Shown: in pieces, positions 56,350-64,000 of the stretch
Layout: each line of letters opens with the position of its first letter
Position numbering within the stretch: position 1 is the stretch's first letter
Assembly (NCBI GenBank): GCA_019095985.1
Contig: CM032666.1
Span: 3,832,670-3,896,669 of the forward strand
Direction of reading: 5' to 3'
From: Streblospio benedicti
Lineage: Eukaryota > Annelida > Polychaeta > Spionida > Spionidae
DNA length: 64,000 nt
The notes under the pieces: generated by a model
What the model was told of the DNA's origin: nothing
Databases searched by the model: none
Seen by the model: only the letters and a program-made list of their open reading frames with translations
Translations under genes and position numbers: made by a program

Positions 56350-58190
56350 CAACGTTGACTCATGGGCAATAAAGATATTTATTTTAACCATGTTTAAAAA
56401 TCACTACAATCCAAAATCACACTAGTTCTCTAAGCTACTATGCAATGATGTGCTCTCTGCGCCAGTTTCATTTTGTAGGGGGTATAAAGATTGCCAATCT
56501 CCCATCTCCCTAATTTCAATTCTTCTCTCTCCCACAATATTTCTTGGCCTCTCTCCCATCTGCGACTTATTTCAGTCATCTCCCACTTTTAATATTATTT
56601 GTCACACTGTCGTGGATTCCAACTTACACACATTGCTATATTGACTTTTGTTGCCATGTCAAAATATCAACCATAAAGTAAAAGTACAAGAATTACAACA
56701 GCATCACATAATCATTTCTGTGGTTACATCAAATGGATACAATTAATCATAATCATACTTATAGTCCTGTAAATATGCTGGCAATCTTGATTCCTTGACT
56801 CCTTCCCCTTTTCTCGGAAACATGGCACCCTTTCGAAAGAACATGACAGCTACAACCTTCACTTTGTTTAATTCAACTAGCCATTACTATTTTCTAAGGT
56901 ATTGTCCTCAATATGAACTTGCACAGCACAACTCAGTTGGAATCATCTTGTATTCTGAAGGGTGTGGTTTCTGTAAAAGTCATCACTGGAAGCTTGAGAC
57001 TCGGTGGTGGGATGTCAGATTAGATGATGCTGCCAATAAGACGAGAGCTTGATTCAAAACTTTAAATAATCTCATCAAAGCTGGCAAGTCAGACAAAGCA
57101 AATGTCGTTATAGCTGCCAATGCTGACGCAAAGAGTGTGGCGAAACGGGTTGTTTGGGTGCTAGGTTGGAAGCTGAGAAATAAGTGTTCCAACGCATCTT
57201 TCCCAAGGACACTAGGGTGTTAAAGAGAACTCTTGCTCAGTGATGAGGAAAATATGAAGGGATGCAGTATGCGAGATTCCACAATGTTGAGTTCGAATGA
57301 TCTTGTGATCTGCTCCCCATGGTCCCCCAGAGATGGGCTGACCTCCTTCAGTTACTGTGGAACGAATTAGCAAGCCTCCCAGGAAGATGAAATCTTGTAG
57401 AGCTGCGAGTCCTTTGGGCATCACAGCGGATATGCTGAAAGCTACAGGCGAGGAGAGTGTAGCACTGATAAGGAAGCTGCCAGCAGCTGTCTTTTGTTAC
57501 GGTTCAATTCCTAGGGCTTGGGAGGAGAGTTGACATTGACGCGATGCAGTTCAAATTTGTCACATGTCAAGGTACGTCTCACGCCAACCCCACAGTGCAT
57601 CTAGTAAAAGAGTAAAAAGAGAAGTACCGTGCTGCCAACAAACCACTATCTTACACATTTTTCGATCTGGAGAAAGCTTTTTTCTGTGTACCAAGAAAGG
57701 TCCTGTGGTGAGCACTGAGGAGTGTAGTGGTAATGGAATGGGCAGTTGGTGTACTTCAGGTCATGTTTTCCAATGCCTGAAGTTGAATGTGGGTTAACAG
57801 ACAGTGTAGTGAGAAATTACGAGTGGGGGTTGGTATGTATCAGACCTCTGTCTTTAGCCTTCTGCTATTTATCATCGTGCTAAAGGCCTTATAATGTGAG
57901 TTCCTTTCTGGTGTGCCTTCGGAGCTACCACACGGATCACCTGGTGGTCAGAGCTCACTCACAGGACGACTGTATTACTATGCTGAAAGCCAGAAAGGAC
58001 AACATGGAGTATAAACGTCATAGAGTCAACATGAAGACTAAGATAATGGTGTTTGGTGTTGGACTACTCAAGGACTGGCAAGTACCCATTTGCCGTGTGT
58101 TTCATATCTATTGGCACGAGACGTTGGCGTTCGAGGGACGTGTGAGGTCGCTGACGTGTCACCTCCATCCATATCAGGACTGGGGCTGGT
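56350..58190 (+). mobile_element. LINE, copy A (plus strand), broken
   Basis: It starts with the partial MITE (56350-56460). Then come RWWDVRLDDAANKTRA, SDKANVVIAANADAKSVAKR and ITADMLKATGEES. The RT blocks are FDLEKAF, VPRKVLWWALRS, then LVVRAHSQDDCITMLKA and VNMKTKIMVFG. The order and spacing match a non-LTR retrotransposon RT of the type with a VPRxVLWWAL block. Many stops and frame changes are present, so it is dead. It continues about 470 bp further 3' than copy B. Downstream 58191-58711 has no recognised gene. Confidence 0.8.
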
Positions 58191-58711
58191 GAGTAGGAAC
58201 GTGCTAGCAGGGACTGTTGCATGCTATCGTACGTTTTCTCCTAATGGAAATAGGTGTAAAACACGTTCAGTAAAGGTTCCTTCAGCAGGCAATGGGGTTT
58301 TAACTGTATGCTATATGTTTCACATTTTAAATCCCTACACAGTGATATTTTACTGTGTGAAATTTTTGGCCCTCCCGTTTTACTTTACTGTCACACCAGT
58401 CTTTTACATGTAAACTACAATGTAGTCAGGCGTGATATCCAATACACTAGTCATCCAATACACTTAAAGACGCCTTCATACTTGGCCAGCTTGACCTTAA
58501 CATCTCTAAGCCGTCAGGTGCATGTGTCACTCGAGCGTGATGTCACCATGACCTGGCACATTTTTGTGACATGCAATCCACTAAAAAGCAAAATGACTGT
58601 GTACAGTACAATAACGGTAGAATGAACGCAACACGTTTGCGGAGCTGTGAAAATGTGAAAAACTTCCACCAAAGGTCCACCAAAGATCGAAAACTATGCC
58701 CGCAAATTCAG

Positions 58712-58913
58712 CAGGGTAAAGCGATTGGGGTAACTCCGTGAGTAACCCCAACAAGATGGAGGCATAGTCCGTCGATTTAAATGGTTTTCTGTTGATTATT
58801 TGAATTTGTGGAACTAGGATTCATGGTTTAATAGGTATGTATCAACACTATGCATATATATTTAGATTGCACATATTGCACACACGTCAATATTTTCAAT
58901 CGCTTTACCCCAG
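58712..58913. mobile_element. MITE with GGTAAAGCGATTG ends
   Basis: CAGGGTAAAGCGATTGGGG on the left mirrors CAATCGCTTTACCCCAG on the right. Interior phrases are shared with 25548-25690. At about 200 bp it is non-coding. 58914-59468 to the right holds no recognised gene. Confidence 0.65.
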
Positions 58914-59467
58914 TGAAATTAGCCCCGATCTGTTAGATAATTGTATCAAACTTATCTTTAATACAATAAAGCAATTTTGAACTTTGAAAATTTGTAAATG
59001 GTCGTGCCATATACAATGTCTGCATATACCAACGGAAGTAGAAACATTTGCGCCACACATCTGCTTCAAGTAAGTCACGTGACTTGCACATGCACGCACC
59101 TGCACGTGGAACCTTGTAAAATTAGGATGAATGCGTTTTAATAATTTCTTATCTGTAGTTTGTAAAAGTACGATGGACGTGGTTTAACCCTTTAGTAGAT
59201 GTAGCTTGTGAAAGTATGATGAACCCATTTTAACTCTCTAGTGGCTGAAGAAGAAAATGGTGTACATGTAATTATGTCAGCCAAGTGTGATATCTAAACT
59301 CAGCTCACATTTTTCACATTTGATGTCTGACGGGTAAATTTGAGCAAAGTTTAGCCTTCTTTTGGGCTGAGGAAGAAGGCAATAATGACTATCCCTCAAG
59401 TACAGTTTAAAAGTCACTTATCAAATTGTTGAGTTTTATTGAGAAGTCACTAGTAAAACACAGCGTG

Positions 59468-59685
<218 letters not shown>

Positions 59686-59980
59686 AGAACCAGCATTGAT
59701 ACCAATTATTAGGTATGTTATGATGCCTGCGGGGGCCTGGGGTTACCCTGCTCAACACTGACAAGGGACCATCATTCCATTTCTGGTTCAGTAGTGTCCA
59801 AAGAACACAAAACCATCAAAAACATTTAATGGCACACTTTGCAAGGTTCAAGCGAAATTCTGCTGGACAATGTTGCAATGTTTGCGCAGACTATAATGTA
59901 GTGCATATCTCACCATAGTATATACACCTACTGGCAAATATTCTTATTCATATAGGTATAAGTGGTAGAATATGGGCATA

Positions 59981-60139
59981 CATAGGCAGATCCAGGGGGC
60001 GGCGCAAGGGGCGCCCCCACCCCTTTTCCCACCAAAATACTTCATTTTCATAGGATTTTTCATGAAATCCCGTGTGTGCGCCCCCTCTTTTCCTTAAGTG
60101 CGCCCACCCCCCTTTCCGAAAACCTTGATTCTGCCTATG
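59981..60139. mobile_element. MITE, CATAGGCAGATCCAGG family, copy D
   Basis: The ends are CATAGGCAGATCCAGG and CCTTGATTCTGCCTATG, with GCATA as an exact 5-bp duplication outside both. The central CCACCAAAATACTTCATTTT block is in the same orientation as in copy B. Confidence 0.88.
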
Positions 60140-60514
60140 GCATAGGTATTTTATGACATATTTCTAAATAGTATGATAAAACTGTTTAAAACAACTGTTG
60201 TTAATTTAACAAATAGGATTATTTTCTGCTGTTGTAGATCACTCTTCCGACAGCATAACAGATCTCTGTTCAAGATTTCAATTCAAATCAAAAGTTCGGA
60301 CGATGGAAATGTGCAGATAAACTCGGTAATTGTTAAAAATCCATCCATTGTTATGCTGTAGAAGATAACATTTACCGTAGAGTGAGCTTTGATCAAGTAA
60401 ATACCACATTTTATCTAAGCAGTGTAACTGATGAATAAAACAATCAGTGGTCCAACTTGTATTTGTTTCTTGTGTAAAGGAATCATTATTTCTGGAGACA
60501 CTTGATCCGTTGAA

Positions 60515-61780
60515 ATGGCCTGTCATTTGAAAGAAGACATACGATTTCTAGAGGGCTGTTTCACTAAACATCACGAAAGATTTCAAATTCTATCTGCATC
60601 AGTGGACGAGCTGACATGCAAATTTATTGGTGAGAATGGTTGCAAATTCATAATCTTTGCAAGTTTTACACATACATATCCCATGTCGTCGCCCATTTGG
60701 TTTTCAGCGGATGAAGATCCAACAATATCAACTGCAATTGAGTATCTGAGCTCAACATAAAAGTACATTTCACGTATGTCGACAAGTTCACTTGCTGTGG
60801 AAGGAGCTGTGTGCACTCCACAGTTTTCCAGAACCACCAGAACTTGCCACCATTGACGAGTATTTGTCCTCTGAGGCCCATGCCTTTGCTGCTTCTGCTC
60901 TGACAAGGATGACGATAGCGAAACTCAGGAAGAGTTTGATGATGAAACAGAGGAAGTGTCAGATTTTGGACCAGAGGAAGAGTCTCATGAGGAAACAGAG
61001 GAGGGCTTGGGTGATGGCAAGAAAGAGATCCAACCTGAAAAGGAGAAAGAACACGCCATGCTTCAAATGGTAGCACTGCAGCAGAGGCAGCATCATCTTG
61101 AGACTGGATCTGTTCAAGGATCAGTGCAAGCCACCGACCGGCTGATGAAAGACCTGAAAGACATGTACAAATCAGACTTCTACAAGGACGGAGTGCACGA
61201 TGTGGATTTAGTGGATGATAATCTGTACAACTGGAACATCAATCTAAAGAAGGTGGATCAGGACAGCAGATTGCACTGGGATCTGGCCAAGTATAAGGCA
61301 CAGACGGGCAAAGATCACGTGCTGTTGAATTTCACCTTCAAGGACACGTTCCCGTTCACCCCTCCGACTGTGCTCATCGTGTCACCAGTCCTCAAGGGCA
61401 ACTTCCTTAAGCCCAACGGCGGTCTCTGCATGGAGCTCCTCACCAACCAGGGGTGGTGCAGCGCCTACAGCCTGGAGTCATTGATCGTGCAAATCGCAGC
61501 AACTTTGACGGAGGGAAAGGCCAAAATAGAGTTTGAAGAAGATGTGCCATGGTCGGTATTCGAATCAGACTGGGGAGATGAGGTTAAAGTGATGTTCTCC
61601 ATTCATATTCTTCCATATCATTATTCTAAGCTGTCCCGGACGAATCAGAGGCCAGACTTAAAGGACACAAGGCATGATCGACAAGTTTATACTTCCAGCC
61701 TCTTGTTATTCCGTCCAACTCCCCCTTTGACTCTATATCTGTATATAAATGTGAATGGCAATATTTGTGTTGTTACTTAA
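60515..61780 (+). pseudogene. UBE2Q: Intronless UBE2Q-type ubiquitin-conjugating enzyme copy
   Basis: The N-terminal RWD-like part is open from 60515 (MACHLKEDIRFLEGCF, then TYPMSSPIWFSADEDP). A middle part (ELCALHSFPEPPELATIDEY) and an acidic linker (DDDSETQEEFDDETEEVSDF) are each in a different frame. The E2 core is open from 60956 (DRLMKDLKDMYKS, LLNFTFKDTFPFTPPTVL). The catalytic Cys is in GGLCMELLTNQGW, followed by SAYSLESLIVQIAATLTEGK. These are all UBE2Q hallmarks (E2 enzymes that pass ubiquitin to substrates). There are no introns across about 1.2 kb, so this is most likely a processed copy. Two frame changes separate the N-terminal half from the E2 core. The usual tail (a YN-RAQQS...NGWYTPPK-like end) is absent and is replaced after TEGKAKIEFEEDV by unrelated sequence. 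The E2 core alone is a 274-codon frame. Confidence 0.8.
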
Positions 61781-63390
61781 AGGATTGATGCAACACAGTT
61801 ACGGATATAGGTGTGTGTTTATTGGTATATGAACCTTACAGGTTATGGAGGTACAGATTGAGTCTACACCACAGGTTACCGTTTCCTTGTGTTGGTTGGA
61901 TTTGATTTTTGAGATGTATAATCTGTGTGTATAGCGTGGTCGAGTTGTACGTGTGTTTGCGGTTTGACTGGATTATCACTATGACGTTTGTACACTTCGT
62001 TGACTACGGCCCAGTGATTCTCTGCTTAGGAAATCATTGACTTTTAACTCACTTGAGATTGTGCTTAAGTGTTTGTCTTTCAAATAAGCCCAATGCATTT
62101 TGACCTCCTTGTGTATTTGGTCGTCATAATAGGCGCATTGTTTATTTCATCTTGTATTTCGATTTGGATGGATTGTTTGTGATCTTGCATTTTTGCTTCT
62201 CGTAAATGTTTTAGTTTATCAACCATGTCATCCAGGTGTGTTTGAATTTGTCTGGTTTTGGTTCATGGAATCTGGTGTACTTGACCGTGATTGTGACATG
62301 TCCTGTTAAAAATCCTCTGAATTCAATGTTTTGATGTTGTTTGATTGAGGGGTGGGTGCGAGAAATATAGACTTATTCTGCATGAATTTAAAATATTTTT
62401 CATTGTATTTGTGTATATGGCTTGTGGTGATTGTTCTTATAAATCTTCAGAAATTAGTTTGAGTCTTCCATACCCATTTTTTTATTTGCAGGTAAATGCC
62501 TTCCATTCTTAGGTGTAAGCAAGAACAATGATTTCTTGCAATATTATAACTGAGTTTGTTTATTAAACACTACACCAGATTGTTAAAAAAAATGATAACA
62601 AGAGATAATGAATTGCAAGTTCAATATATATTTTAACTTTCATATACAGATACATCAAAATTAATTTATGCAGAAAGGTATTTTTAAATTCTAATAATGA
62701 CATTCCTAAATGTTTACAAGAGGTTTGGGACTTCTAAATACAATATTCACACCCATCAGAATTTAAACATTGCAGTTATCTTCCATGCTGGTGTTGGCTG
62801 CAGCGATCCGGAGGTCGCCATTATTTCCAATCTACGGCTCCAAATCTATGGAAAAAAAGAAAGGAAAAACATGGTTTACTTGAAGAAAATTTGTAGATGA
62901 AATTCATGACAATGAAGTTACATAATAGCTGAGTAGAAATCGAACAATTTCAAGATTACAATTATATTCTTCTTGGGAAAAACACATTAGAAAATTTCAA
63001 GATTAAGATTTGATAAAATATTACGTTTTCCTTCATCAAGTTGGATGGATAATATGAAGTTTATATGCTTGTTTTATAGGAGAACACTAGTTCATGCATT
63101 CTGTTCGAATTTTTGTTGGTGTTATTCGTGGATGAATATGTCTTTAGTGGTGGATTGTACCTTCAGTGTGTCGCTTCCGCTCAGTTGCTGAAGCAAAGCA
63201 TTGTGTGTCGTTTGTTTGTAACTATGTATGTATATATTTATGTTTGGCCGTGGACAAGCTAGAAGGCAAACCGATGAAGCGATTTCATTCAAACCTTACA
63301 CAACTATGAGGTTTGAGGCGACACCAAAGTGATTTGATTGAGGGCAATCTGCCAATTAAACTGTTCTTTCCACAGGGCAATTATGGTCCA
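61781..63390. other. No gene recognised
   Basis: AT-rich to mixed sequence, possibly the retained 3' UTR of the UBE2Q copy in its first part. I see no poly-A tail marking an end. Short frames are not convincing. Confidence 0.4.
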
Positions 63391-63399
63391 TTTACAACT

Positions 63400-63800
63400 T
63401 TCTTACTACTATTGAATGCACAATTACAGATCCATATTGTATCACCTGCAAAATAGACTAATGGATACTGTAGGATTTGACAACGAGATTGGAGTGTCAA
63501 TCGTGAAATTGAGCATGCTGACGTCTGATTTACCCTCACACCCTCACTTTGTTCAGGTAAATCAGACGTCAGCATGCTCAATTTCACGATTGACACGACA
63601 ATCGCGTGGTCAAATACCATTCTATCATGACTAAAATCCACACTAAACGAGTGTATGATTCGTTTTTATTTTAAAATAAATCATATCATAACGTTCTCAT
63701 TGTCATTTTGACAATGCGACGTCAGCGGCTCTATAGAAAATGTGACGGTACTAGTCTAGTTTAGACTAGTGCCGTGGTGTGGTGGTGTTGTAGCGTGCAG
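63400..63800 (-). mobile_element. Hairpin (foldback) repeat, copy 2
   Basis: Same modules as 55490-55880 but inverted. The arms are 63494-63535 and 63556-63596, perfectly paired over 41 bp, with a 20-bp loop. Flanking GATTTTAGTCATGATAGAAT and GATTTATTTTAAAATAAA are on the minus strand. A second small palindrome, ACTAGTCTAGTTTAGACTAGT, lies at about 63750. The last 200 bases of the window (63801-64000) show nothing recognisable. Confidence 0.8.
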
Positions 63801-64000
63801 TAAATCACCGGAGCGTGCAGTCAATCGTATAATTGAGCACGCTGGTCGACCAATCAGCGTGGGTTATTGGCAGAGATTTTTGCACGGAATGATAGAATGC
63901 ATGATATTTGCTGCTGTAAGATCAATATATAGATAACAAAATAAGTGCAACACACGTTACTGGTTGCTATGTAAAGTTTTACCAAGCACTGTGTGAATGG

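Overview
The window is draft animal genomic DNA: AT-rich, with long introns, many interspersed repeats and two 100-base N gaps. Nothing prokaryotic is present. The clear host genes are metazoan: a fatty-acid elongase with GT-AG introns, a CDC25 phosphatase, a SEA/EGF membrane protein and a UBE2Q-type E2. The mix of repeats (CR1/L2-like and other LINEs, a Penelope-like fragment, tRNA-derived SINEs, many MITEs, and multi-copy nuclease genes) suggests a marine invertebrate, possibly an invertebrate deuterostome. The species cannot be fixed from the sequence alone.

Layout. About 1-730 looks like low-quality read-end sequence. About 1.29-11.7 kb (minus strand) holds ten phase-consistent exons of a type II membrane protein: cytoplasmic tail, one membrane helix, a SEA domain, then EGF modules running off the left edge. 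A broken DEDDh exonuclease gene of mobile-element type sits in one of its introns. About 11.9-18 kb is repeat-rich: a SINE, a Penelope-like end, a MITE, a possible reductase fragment and a possible signal-anchor exon. From 20.2 to 30.6 kb (minus strand) lies a complete five-exon ELOVL6-like elongase. All four ELOVL signature motifs are present and every splice phase agrees; its introns contain a spacer-free palindrome, a hAT-like element, mariner-type MITEs and a minisatellite.

From 30.6 to 44 kb there is no confident host gene, but there are MITEs, a SINE, tandem duplications, two GC-rich islands and a LINE fragment. At 44.9-46.8 kb is the most unusual protein: a broken multi-copy gene that I read as a FEN1/XPG-type nuclease joined to a cysteine-rich CXC tail, bracketed by an inverted copy of its own 3' end. 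A PIF/Harbinger-like element with TTA target duplications follows (47.5-49.1 kb). A complete, intronless CDC25 gene lies at 50.8-52.4 kb (minus strand). Its first exon region and promoter are partly duplicated just upstream, next to a CR1/L2-like LINE (52.7-55.5 kb).

The right end carries a hairpin repeat (55.5-55.9 kb, second inverted copy 63.4-63.8 kb) whose two arms differ together between copies. It also has a second LINE copy that forms a roughly 97% identical, 1.36-kb inverted pair with 42.1-43.45 kb and so flanks CDC25. A 216-bp TG microsatellite and an intronless, frame-broken UBE2Q copy complete the window.

The host genes are functionally unrelated (lipid elongation, cell-cycle control, cell surface), so no pathway links them. 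The most original material is in the mobile DNA.
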